From contig DGOT01000025.1 of the NCBI GenBank assembly GCA_002389465.1, positions 1-10,379 of the forward strand: a stretch of DNA of 10,379 nucleotides, in the 5' to 3' direction. This document shows, piece after piece, positions 1-6,697 of the stretch. Position 1 is the stretch's first letter. Every line of letters begins with the position of its first letter. Under the pieces are notes generated by a model, which was not told the origin of the DNA, did not search any database, and saw only the letters and a program-made list of their open reading frames with translations. The position numbers were made by a program, and so were the translations under genes. This DNA comes from Bacteroidales bacterium UBA4459. GTDB lineage: Bacteria; Bacteroidota; Bacteroidia; Bacteroidales; F082.

Positions 1-603
1 CACCTCGGTATTCCGTTTTCGTTGTCAGGAGCCCTGAAACTCATCAATAAAGCGGAATACAAACAAATTGATACGGCAACAATCAATGGAAAATCGTTCA
101 TCAGCATTGCCGGTATGGGTTTCGATGCCCTGATCGCCAAAAAGTTCGCTTCAGGAAACGAACGCGGATTTGCGGCTTATATGCTGCATATAGCCAACTC
201 GTTTCTCAGTTATAAACCAAAAAGATACACACTTAAAATTGGCACTACAACATTAAATACCAAGGCGCTATTCATCTCCTTTGCCAACTCCAACCAATTT
301 GGCTACAACACGCAGATTGCACCCAATGCCAAACTGACCGACGGCAAACTTGATGTGTGTATTGTACAAAAACCAAAGCTGTTCGAAATACCACTCATCA
401 CGAATCTGCTGCTTTTAAGAATGATCGACAAATCACCTCATGTCAACATCTTTCCTGCAAACGAATTATGGGTAGAGCGCAAAAAAGGAAAATATGTCAA
501 CATTGACGGTGAAGCTGTCCGGATGAAAAAAAGAGTACACATAAAAGTTGTTCCTTTGTCGTTAAAAGTAATTATACCGCAACATGTCAAAAAAGAAATC
601 TGA
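1..603 (+). CDS. Diacylglycerol kinase / LCB kinase family protein, C-terminal part (5' truncated by window edge)
   Basis: This is the C-terminal 200 residues of a DAGK_cat/YegS-type lipid kinase; the frame is already open at base 1, so the N-terminal nucleotide-binding half lies outside the window. Family members phosphorylate diacylglycerol or related lipids at the inner membrane face with ATP. Visible hallmarks, counting residues from base 1, are HLGIP at the start (end of the catalytic fold), AGMGFDA (37-43), the stretch FANSNQFGYNTQIAPNA (94-110) with DGKLDV after it, and NIDGE (167-171), where the acidic residue of the C-terminal beta-sandwich domain is expected. The family is usually about 290-310 aa, so roughly 100 residues are missing. 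The stop codon lies inside the following SUI1 gene (20-nt overlap), suggesting translational coupling. The substrate cannot be told from sequence; diacylglycerol, undecaprenol-like or sphingoid lipids are all possible in Bacteroidota. Confidence 0.88.
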   Translation, partial: HLGIPFSLSGALKLINKAEYKQIDTATINGKSFISIAGMGFDALIAKKFASGNERGFAAYMLHIANSFLSYKPKRYTLKIGTTTLNTKALFISFANSNQFGYNTQIAPNAKLTDGKLDVCIVQKPKLFEIPLITNLLLLRMIDKSPHVNIFPANELWVERKKGKYVNIDGEAVRMKKRVHIKVVPLSLKVIIPQHVKKEI

Positions 604-928
604 TCACCGCATCGTTTACTCAACTAACCCTGATTTTACACCTTATGAAGAACACGAAGATGATCAGAAAGCTACCTTACCTCCCAGGCAGCAAAAACTA
701 TACATCAGCCTGGACAAAAAGCAGCGAAAAGGTAAAAAAGTAACGCTTGTCACCAACTTTACGGGTACTGATGACGACCTCAAAACATTGGGGAGTACCC
801 TTAAATCGAAATGTGGTGTGGGAGGCAGTGTCAAAGACGGAGCGATCCTCATCCAGGGTGAATTCAGGCAAAAAGTGAAAGAACTGCTTGAAAAAGACGG
901 GTATAAATGTATCCTTTCCGGTGGCTGA
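584..928 (+). CDS. SUI1/eIF1-like translation factor (YciH family)
   Basis: A 114-residue protein with a charged, probably flexible N-terminus (1-45) and a SUI1 fold at about 46-112. The family signature is visible: a Lys/Arg-rich strand (RKGKKVTLVTNF, 48-59), KCGVGGSVKDG (76-86) and IQGE (90-93), followed by a helix and GYKC near the end. Eukaryotic eIF1 inspects the start codon on the small ribosomal subunit; the bacterial homologue YciH is thought to influence initiation fidelity, but its role in Bacteroidota is not established. The ATG at 584 sits inside the 3' end of the lipid kinase gene in another frame. The length matches bacterial SUI1 proteins, and the overlap implies one transcript. 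No transcription terminator with a U-tract is evident after the stop. Confidence 0.92.
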   Translation: MSKKKSDHRIVYSTNPDFTPYEEHEDDQKATLPPRQQKLYISLDKKQRKGKKVTLVTNFTGTDDDLKTLGSTLKSKCGVGGSVKDGAILIQGEFRQKVKELLEKDGYKCILSGG

Positions 929-961
929 AAGATTGGGGTTAGTGAGCATCCGATTAGCCTC

Positions 962-1066
962 GCCAACGAATGAATTCGTTGGCTGCCTTTCTATCGTCCC
1001 TCCGGGACTTGAATTCCCATCCCATAGGGATCGAAGGACCACAAGCCGTGGAACTCATTCCGCGGT
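962..1066. repeat. Palindrome-rich intergenic element with four short hairpins
   Basis: Between the convergent SUI1 and trpB genes lie four consecutive inverted repeats: 962-970/975-983 (9-bp perfect stem, 4-nt loop), 996-1000/1004-1008 (GTCCC/GGGAC, 3-nt loop), 1019-1023/1027-1031 (ATCCC/GGGAT, 3-nt loop) and 1046-1053/1058-1065 (8 bp with one G-T pair, 4-nt loop). An imperfect outer pairing of 994-1000 with 1027-1034 is also possible. Short ORFs cross the region on both strands but look like neither each other nor proteins. From memory, similar GTCCCTCCGGGAC-type sequences are dispersed between genes in Bacteroidota genomes, so I read this as a copy of an interspersed REP-like element. Copy number cannot be seen from one window. 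It is not a standard rho-independent terminator: the last hairpin is followed by A residues, not T. Confidence 0.5.
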
Positions 1067-1219
1067 GAAAAAAAACATATCTTATATCTAATCCGTCTGC
1101 CATCCGCACGCTGGTAAACCGACAGGCAGGCATCTGTATCAAAAGAATTTCAAATGCTAACCAGAGTCCGCACTCGTTGCATTGCGTTAAATGAGGATAA
1201 GAAGTGAGAATAAATCCTT

Positions 1220-2422
1220 TTATTCCGGTAGTCCGTAGGTATCCACTACATAATCAATATCCTTGTCACCACGTCCGCTTAAATTCACAAAAATCGATTT
1301 TTGCGGATTCTGTTGCGCCAGTTTAATTGCATAAGCCACCGCATGGGCACTTTCAAGCGCCGGAATAATTCCTTCAAGCCGACTTAATTCATAAAATGCA
1401 TCGATAGCTTCTTTGTCGTTAATGGTATCATATTGCACTTTTTTTAAGTCTTTTAGCATGCTGTGTTCCGGTCCGACGCCAGGGTAATCGAGGCCGCTGG
1501 CAACGGAATAAACAGGTGCAGGATCTCCGTTTTCATCCTGTAACAAATAGCACTTAAAACCATGAATAACTCCAGGTTTACCCAGAGTCATAGTTGCCGC
1601 ATGCTCCCCCGGATCAAGCGATCTTCCGGATGGCTCAACACCGTAAATTTCGCATTCGTCATCTTCAAGAAATGCTGAGAAGATACCCATAGCATTGCTT
1701 CCACCGCCAACACAGGCAACAACTTTATCGGGTAATTCGCCGGTCATTTCAAAAAACTGTTCCTTTGCTTCAATCCCAACCACTCTTTGGAAGTCCCTTA
1801 CCATCATCGGAAACGGATGAGGGCCAACTACGGAACCGATGCAATACAAAGAACTTACTGGATCTTCCAGGTAGGCATTAAACGCAGAATCAACGGCTTC
1901 TTTAAGGGTTTTTAATCCCTCGGAAACCGGAATAACTTTAGCACCAAGAATCTCCATACGAACTACATTGGGATGTTCTTTGGCCATATCAACCTCGCCC
2001 ATATGAATCTCACATTCCAAACCGAAATAAGCTGCTGCAGTTGCTAAGGCAACACCATGCTGGCCGGCACCTGTTTCGGCAATAAGTTTCTTCTTTCCAA
2101 GATGTTTAGCCAGGAGAGCTTCTCCCATACAGTGGTTTAATTTATGCGCTCCTGTATGATTTAGATCCTCTCTCTTCAGATAAATTCGTCCCCCATATTT
2201 ATTGGACAAACGGTTGCAAAAATAAACGGGCGTTGGCCTACCCTGGTAATGTTTGCGAATACTCCTCAGTTCAGAAATAAAATTATGTGATTTACTTATA
2301 GAAAAATAAGCTTCGGTAATCTTCTCCATTTCCTTTTCAAGCACCGGCGGAATAAACGCACCGCCATACGATTCGTAAAATCCCTTTTCGTTCGGGTAAC
2401 TTTTGAAATAATTTTTCGGCAT
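1220..2422 (-). CDS. trpB: Tryptophan synthase beta chain (stand-alone)
   Basis: A 400-residue PLP enzyme of the TrpB1 type, which condenses indole with L-serine to L-tryptophan. The full length matches E. coli TrpB (397 aa). Conserved elements are present: YLKREDLNHTGAHKLN (81-96) with the PLP-binding lysine K94, AETGAGQHG (115-123) with catalytic Glu116, GPHPFPMMVRDFQ (200-212), the phosphate-binding GGGSN (239-243), LDYPGVGPEH (311-320), ALESAH (355-360) and SGRGDKD (382-388). All catalytic residues are intact, so it should be active. No trpA or other trp gene is adjacent: downstream is the convergent SUI1 gene and upstream a divergent peptidase gene. Bacteroidota often carry trpB in a trp operon, so this may be a second, stand-alone copy salvaging indole, or the only trpB in a dispersed pathway. 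Small departures such as VASG (307-310), where SAG is usual before LDYPG, fit a divergent paralogue. The start gives the canonical N-terminus ending in GGAFIP. Confidence 0.94.
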   Translation of the reverse strand: MPKNYFKSYPNEKGFYESYGGAFIPPVLEKEMEKITEAYFSISKSHNFISELRSIRKHYQGRPTPVYFCNRLSNKYGGRIYLKREDLNHTGAHKLNHCMGEALLAKHLGKKKLIAETGAGQHGVALATAAAYFGLECEIHMGEVDMAKEHPNVVRMEILGAKVIPVSEGLKTLKEAVDSAFNAYLEDPVSSLYCIGSVVGPHPFPMMVRDFQRVVGIEAKEQFFEMTGELPDKVVACVGGGSNAMGIFSAFLEDDECEIYGVEPSGRSLDPGEHAATMTLGKPGVIHGFKCYLLQDENGDPAPVYSVASGLDYPGVGPEHSMLKDLKKVQYDTINDKEAIDAFYELSRLEGIIPALESAHAVAYAIKLAQQNPQKSIFVNLSGRGDKDIDYVVDTYGLPE

Positions 2423-2453
2423 AATTTGTAAATTTTAGTTTTATCGAAGCCGG

Positions 2454-2461
2454 CAAAATTA
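2454..2461 (-). promoter_or_regulatory. Possible Bacteroidetes-type -7 element for trpB
   Basis: On the minus strand the bases read TAATTTTG, an exact match to the Bacteroidetes -7 consensus TAnnTTTG, 31 nt upstream of the trpB ATG. This predicts a leader of about 25 nt. No TTTG -33 element is seen at the usual distance, so the call is weak. Confidence 0.3.
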
Positions 2462-2618
2462 GAAAATATATAGAACCATGCATTTGTTTGCACAGAATTG
2501 GAAGATAGCTTTTTCCGTTCTGGTACGATCTGCATCAAACTTTAACCCGTGCACAGGTACTCTATATCAAAATGATCCTTAAATTTGGCCTCCTTCTTTT
2601 ATATAAAATATATCTGAC

Positions 2619-4013
2619 ATGAAAAAAATTTCACTTGTACTGCTTATCGTAGCCTTTGGCAGCAGCATTACCGCGCAAAACACAAAAGGTGCCTTGAACG
2701 AAGAAACTATTCAACGGCTCAGGGATAGTTTTAAAAAAACACCGGAGAACATAGCCCTGATGAATGCCGTAACACACAACGACATCAAAAAACTGGCTGA
2801 TAGTCGTGCTAACGATGGAAAAGTAAATCACTACTTCACAAATACCGTGGAAACAAAAGCCATAACCAATCAGAAGTCATCCGGAAGATGCTGGCTATAC
2901 ACCGGGTTGAACACCATCCGACCTCTGGTGCAGGATAAATACAATATCGAAGAATTTGAGTTTTCACAAACCTACAGCTTTTTCTGGGACCAGCTGGAAA
3001 AGGCCAACCTGTTCATGGAAATTGCCCTAAGCACAGCGCACCTGCCCATAGACAACAGGAAGGTAACCTGGCTGTTCAAAAACCCGATCGGTGACGGGGG
3101 ACAGTGGACCACCTTTGCCGACATTGTAAAAAAATACGGCCTTGTCCCGAAACAGGCCATGCCCGACAGCTACCAGAGCGAAAAAACCGCTATGATGCGC
3201 CGAATGATCAGCAGAAAACTAAGAAAAGACGGCTTACGTCTGCGCGAACTTGCCCTTTCCAGAATGGCAGACGAAAAAAAACAGGAGGTTAAACTTGAGA
3301 TGCTGGAAGAGATATACAGGATGCTTGTTCTTACCCTGGGCGAACCGCCGGAATCGTTTGTATGGCAATACGAAACAAAAGACGGCGATCTAAGTTTGCC
3401 CAAAACTTATACACCCAAGGAGTTTTACAAAGAACTCATCGGCATCGATCTGGATGAATATGTGATGTTCATGAACGACCCGACACGTGATTATAACAAA
3501 CTACACGAAGTAGAATTCGACCGCAACCTGGTAGAAGGGGCCAACTGGAAATACATTAACCTGCCGAACGACAAAATCAAAGAATTTGCCAAAAGATCGC
3601 TACTCGACAACAGGGCTATGTATTTTTCGTGCGATGTAGGCAAACAAATGGACAAGGACTACGGTACACTGGACGTCAACAACTACGATTACAACAAGCT
3701 GTTTGGCGTTCAATTCAACATGAGTAAAAAGGAGCGAATGCTCACTTTTGAAAGTGGCTCCACGCACGGCATGTCGCTGGCAGGGGTAAATATCCTTCCT
3801 GGCGGGTCCGTGGACAAGTGGCTGCTGGAAAACAGCTGGGGCAAAAAAACCGGACACAACGGCTACCTCACTATGACCGATCAATGGTTTGACGAATACA
3901 TGTTCCGGTTGATCATCCATAAAAAATACATCGATGAAGATGTGTTAAAAATTCTGGAACAGGAAGCTGAATTGCTGCCCCCCTGGGACCCGGTTTTTGC
4001 CCCTGAACAATAA
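2619..4013 (+). CDS. Exported C1B cysteine aminopeptidase (aminopeptidase C / bleomycin hydrolase family)
   Basis: A 464-residue papain-fold peptidase of the Peptidase_C1-like (C1B) family. The catalytic site is complete: oxyanion Gln85 and nucleophile Cys91 in NQKSSGRCW (84-92), His383 in STHGM (381-385), and Asn405 in ENSWG (404-408). The C-terminus LPPWDPVFAPEQ (453-464) aligns with the bleomycin hydrolase tail that enters the active-site cleft and limits the enzyme to aminopeptidase-like action; hexamer formation is usual for the family. Residues 1-20 form a signal peptide (KK, a hydrophobic core, then SITAQ) with likely signal peptidase I cleavage after Gln20; there is no lipobox cysteine. 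So, unlike cytosolic PepC of lactic acid bacteria, this one probably acts in the periplasm, trimming peptides. The methyltransferase gene follows after 26 nt. Confidence 0.93.
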   Translation: MKKISLVLLIVAFGSSITAQNTKGALNEETIQRLRDSFKKTPENIALMNAVTHNDIKKLADSRANDGKVNHYFTNTVETKAITNQKSSGRCWLYTGLNTIRPLVQDKYNIEEFEFSQTYSFFWDQLEKANLFMEIALSTAHLPIDNRKVTWLFKNPIGDGGQWTTFADIVKKYGLVPKQAMPDSYQSEKTAMMRRMISRKLRKDGLRLRELALSRMADEKKQEVKLEMLEEIYRMLVLTLGEPPESFVWQYETKDGDLSLPKTYTPKEFYKELIGIDLDEYVMFMNDPTRDYNKLHEVEFDRNLVEGANWKYINLPNDKIKEFAKRSLLDNRAMYFSCDVGKQMDKDYGTLDVNNYDYNKLFGVQFNMSKKERMLTFESGSTHGMSLAGVNILPGGSVDKWLLENSWGKKTGHNGYLTMTDQWFDEYMFRLIIHKKYIDEDVLKILEQEAELLPPWDPVFAPEQ

Positions 4014-4039
4014 AAAAGTACCTTACTCACCTTTCGGCC

Positions 4040-4624
4040 ATGAGCGATTTTAACATTCGGTATTGGGATCAATTGTATCAAAACGGACAAACGGGTTGGG
4101 ACATAGGATACGTGTCCACGCCGTTAAAAGAGTATTTTGATCAACTGACAGATAAAAATATCAAAATTCTTATTCCCGGAGCTGGTAACGCTTATGAAGC
4201 CGAATATTTGCATAAGTCGGGTTTTACAAATGTTTATGTGCTCGATTTTTCGGCAGAAAGTATCCGGAAATTTCAAAAAAGATATCCTGAATTTCCGGAA
4301 GCACATCTTATCAGTGAGGATTTTTTTACGCATCACGGACAATATGACCTGATCATTGAACAAACATTTTTCAGCTCAATTGCCCGCAAATTACGCCCTG
4401 CTTATGCGCAAAAAATGCATGAACTCTTAAAGCCCGGAGGAAAACTTACGGGTTTGCTTTTCACCCATGAGTTTAATTTTCAGGCTCCTCCTTTTGGCGG
4501 AACCATTCAAGAATACAGAGATTTGTTTCAACCGTATTTTGCATTTAAAGCATTTGATATGACGTACAACTCCATTAAACCCCGCGCAGGAAGAGAATTA
4601 TTTTTTATCTTGCAGAAGAAATAA
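4040..4624 (+). CDS. SAM-dependent methyltransferase, TPMT (thiopurine S-methyltransferase) family
   Basis: A 194-residue Rossmann-fold methyltransferase. TPMT-family hallmarks are WDIGYVSTPLKEYF (20-33), SAM-binding motif I LIPGAGN (44-50), the acidic ribose-binding Asp69 in VLDFS (67-71), the EDFF turn (93-96), EQTFFSSI (107-114) in place of the family's Y-E-x-T-x-x-x-A-L motif, and LKPGG (130-134). No signal peptide or membrane segment is present, so it is cytosolic. The family methylates thiols, thiopurines, halides or metalloids (Te, Se); the true substrate here is unknown. It starts 26 nt after the peptidase stop on the same strand, so co-transcription is possible, though no functional link is apparent. 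Length is close to bacterial TPMT-like proteins (about 190-220 aa). Confidence 0.85.
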   Translation: MSDFNIRYWDQLYQNGQTGWDIGYVSTPLKEYFDQLTDKNIKILIPGAGNAYEAEYLHKSGFTNVYVLDFSAESIRKFQKRYPEFPEAHLISEDFFTHHGQYDLIIEQTFFSSIARKLRPAYAQKMHELLKPGGKLTGLLFTHEFNFQAPPFGGTIQEYRDLFQPYFAFKAFDMTYNSIKPRAGRELFFILQKK

Positions 4625-4668
4625 TTGTTTCTATTTTAGCAAAGAAATCAATAACAAATCTGATACCT

Positions 4669-5373
4669 ATGAGCAAAATGATCATCCAAACTGTTGGAAC
4701 AGTTACTAAAGAGGAAAAATTAACACGCGTTGAAAGCGAGACATTTACTAATATGTTACTGCTCGAATCACAACTTCCTTTCCCAGGCTACCACGGATTA
4801 ACTGTACCTGATAAGCTGGAGCCTGATTCTGTATTTACCATCACAAAGCTCATGTATAATGATGAACGTATTATTCGCTGTATTCAGAGAGTAAAACAGA
4901 ATCTGTCGGTTAAATTTGATGCAGCACCCGGCACGCTGAACCTTCAGAATAAGGATGTTCATTTTATCCGGTTTAAATATCTTCCATACCGTTCCGTGGG
5001 AGATGTTGTGGATGAATTTCAAAAATGTGGTATCGATTTCAAAAAAGGCAGAAAAATTGCTCCTTTCACAACCATCATCAAGGTAAGGAAGTTTTTCAGG
5101 CTGAATGAAATTGAGGACGGTATATTTGCCGACACGGAAGATGAACATATGGCCTATTTGCTCATTCCGATGCAATTACGTTGGAGTGCATTTAAAAAAA
5201 TGACTACGGATATCAGGTATAATGTGCAAGATCCACATTATGATGCGGCACAGACAAGTATTTATGGCAAGCAGGGATTGCTCGACTTTGTGCGCATATG
5301 GGATAAAAACTCTTCTGTAGAAAAACTCAGGTATCTCCGGGAGAAATATCTGGAAGCTATCGAAAAGCTTTAA
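4669..5373 (+). CDS. Uncharacterised 234-aa soluble protein, coupled to mscS
   Basis: I do not recognise this protein. It has no signal peptide, no transmembrane segment and no familiar nucleotide-binding or metal-binding motif, so it is probably cytoplasmic. Visible features are an acidic/amphipathic N-terminus (KEEKLTRVESETFTN, 14-28), a Pro/Gly-rich turn LPFPGYHGLTVPD (36-48), a central beta-rich part with several basic clusters (IIRCIQRVKQ, 68-77; KKGRKIAPFTTIIKVRKFF, 125-143), an acidic loop (DTEDEH, 155-160) and a C-terminal amphipathic helix (VEKLRYLREKYLEAIEKL, 217-234). A second ATG three codons in (4678) is an alternative start. Its stop is only 4 nt before the mechanosensitive channel start, the tightest junction in the plus-strand run, suggesting coupled translation and perhaps a shared role. 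Codon use resembles its neighbours, so it is a real gene. Confidence 0.8.
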   Translation: MSKMIIQTVGTVTKEEKLTRVESETFTNMLLLESQLPFPGYHGLTVPDKLEPDSVFTITKLMYNDERIIRCIQRVKQNLSVKFDAAPGTLNLQNKDVHFIRFKYLPYRSVGDVVDEFQKCGIDFKKGRKIAPFTTIIKVRKFFRLNEIEDGIFADTEDEHMAYLLIPMQLRWSAFKKMTTDIRYNVQDPHYDAAQTSIYGKQGLLDFVRIWDKNSSVEKLRYLREKYLEAIEKL

Positions 5374-5377
5374 GTTT

Positions 5378-6649
5378 ATGATTAACCTCATCAAGTCCGT
5401 ACTCGAATATTTTAATGAGCTTCTTTTAAATGTTGGACTGTCGGAGTACTGGGCAAGCCATATTAGCCAGTTTACAGCGTTTCTGCTTTTGCTTGTATTC
5501 TCATATCTGACTTATTACGTCACATGGAAACTTATTCGCATAGTGCTTTTACCGATTTTTCAAAGATCGAAGAACCAATTTGACGATCTGCTGGTCAGAC
5601 ATCAGTTTTTCAGAAAGATCGCCTACCTTGTGCCAGCGATCATATTATACAACCTCTCCGACGAATCGTTAGCTATCTTCCCCGATTATGTGCAGATCTT
5701 CAACTCCATATTGGAGATATTTTTTGTTATTATTTCCATCCTGATAATAGACAGCCTGCTTTCGACACTTAACGACTTTTACGAGCGCTACGATTTTGCC
5801 AAAGATCACCCGATCAAAAGCCTGGTGCAAATTATTAAGATCATAATCTACATTATCGGCGGCCTGATCATTCTGGGTAACCTGATCAATAAAGACCTGA
5901 GTACGATTGTTATCGGTATGGGCACTTTGTCGGCTGTGCTAATGCTGATCTTTAAAGACCCCATACTCGGTTTTGTGGGCGGCCTGCAACTAATATTTAA
6001 TAAAATGCTGTCCATAGGCGACTGGATCACGATGCCTAAATTCGGTGCTGACGGGATTGTACTCGAAATCAATTTAACAACGGTTAAAGTGCAAAACTGG
6101 GACAAAACCATTGTTACAATACCTACCTATAGTCTTATCAGCGACTCATTCCAAAACTGGCGCGGCATGGAAGAGGCCGGCGGAAGACGCATCAAGCGCG
6201 CACTGTATATTGATATGGACAGCATCACTTTTTGCACGGAAGGAATGCTGGAAAGATTCCATAAGATTGTAGTGCTGAAACCCTATCTGGAAAAGAAGGA
6301 AAAGGAACTGGAGGAATACAACAAGAAATTTAAACCTGACCCGTCATCGCTGGTAAACGGAAGGCGGCAAACCAATATCGGTGTGTTCAGAGCTTACCTG
6401 AAAGCCTACCTGCAAAACCATCCTGACATTCATAACAATATGACGTTTCTCGTGCGGCAGTTGCCGCCTTCTGAAAAAGGCTTACCTATCGAAATATACG
6501 TGTTCACTAAAACCACCGACTGGGCTGAATATGAAGACGTCCAGGCCGATATTTTTGATCACATCCTGGCGGTGACACCACAGTTTGATCTGAAAGTTTA
6601 CCAGTTTCCTAACAATAGCTATTTAGTTGAGATGACCAACTCAAATTAA
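5378..6649 (+). CDS. Mechanosensitive ion channel, MscS family (YbdG/MscM-like)
   Basis: A 423-residue inner-membrane channel. About five hydrophobic helices are visible (about 30-58, 78-92, 106-130, 147-171, 174-200); the last is the pore-lining helix, leading into the MscS signature IFKDPILGFVGGLQL (191-205). The beta domain follows: GDWITMPKFGADG (214-226), LTTVKVQNWD (233-242), TIPTYSLISDSFQNW (247-261). The C-terminal domain carries NIGVFRAYL (333-341), LPIEIY (369-374) and DIFDHI (391-396). These blocks and the length match E. coli YbdG (415 aa) much better than small MscS (286 aa). Such channels release solutes on membrane tension, protecting against hypo-osmotic shock. It lies 4 nt after the unknown 234-aa gene and 48 nt before the exported decarboxylase gene. 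Confidence 0.93.
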   Translation: MINLIKSVLEYFNELLLNVGLSEYWASHISQFTAFLLLLVFSYLTYYVTWKLIRIVLLPIFQRSKNQFDDLLVRHQFFRKIAYLVPAIILYNLSDESLAIFPDYVQIFNSILEIFFVIISILIIDSLLSTLNDFYERYDFAKDHPIKSLVQIIKIIIYIIGGLIILGNLINKDLSTIVIGMGTLSAVLMLIFKDPILGFVGGLQLIFNKMLSIGDWITMPKFGADGIVLEINLTTVKVQNWDKTIVTIPTYSLISDSFQNWRGMEEAGGRRIKRALYIDMDSITFCTEGMLERFHKIVVLKPYLEKKEKELEEYNKKFKPDPSSLVNGRRQTNIGVFRAYLKAYLQNHPDIHNNMTFLVRQLPPSEKGLPIEIYVFTKTTDWAEYEDVQADIFDHILAVTPQFDLKVYQFPNNSYLVEMTNSN

Positions 6650-6697
6650 CTGAATAATATAGCTTTTGGAAACCCGATATAAATCAAAACAATAGAA

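Noticed and set aside
1046..1078. Hairpin 1046-1065 followed by a homopolymer run as a terminator.
   Set aside because: The run is A on the plus strand, and on the minus strand the T run precedes the stem, so neither strand has the stem-then-U order.
888..1142. Several small ORFs on both strands (888-1091 plus, 698-1042 minus, 954-1142 minus).
   Set aside because: They run across the SUI1 gene and the hairpin cluster; their composition follows the palindromes rather than protein-like sequence.
2584..2616. TTTG (2584-2587) and TATATCTG (2609-2616), spaced 21 nt, as a Bacteroidetes promoter for the C1B peptidase gene.
   Set aside because: The -7 element has one mismatch, and the implied transcription start would fall on the ATG at 2619, leaving no leader; a later start codon would remove the signal peptide.
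2631..3920. Several 60-106 aa ORFs antisense or out of frame within the C1B peptidase gene.
   Set aside because: The peptidase frame has full-length family motifs; the others are shadow frames with no recognisable features.
4798..5175. A 125-aa minus-strand ORF inside the unknown 234-aa gene.
   Set aside because: The plus-strand frame has better protein-like composition, fits the co-directional run and sits 4 nt before mscS; the antisense frame is a shadow.
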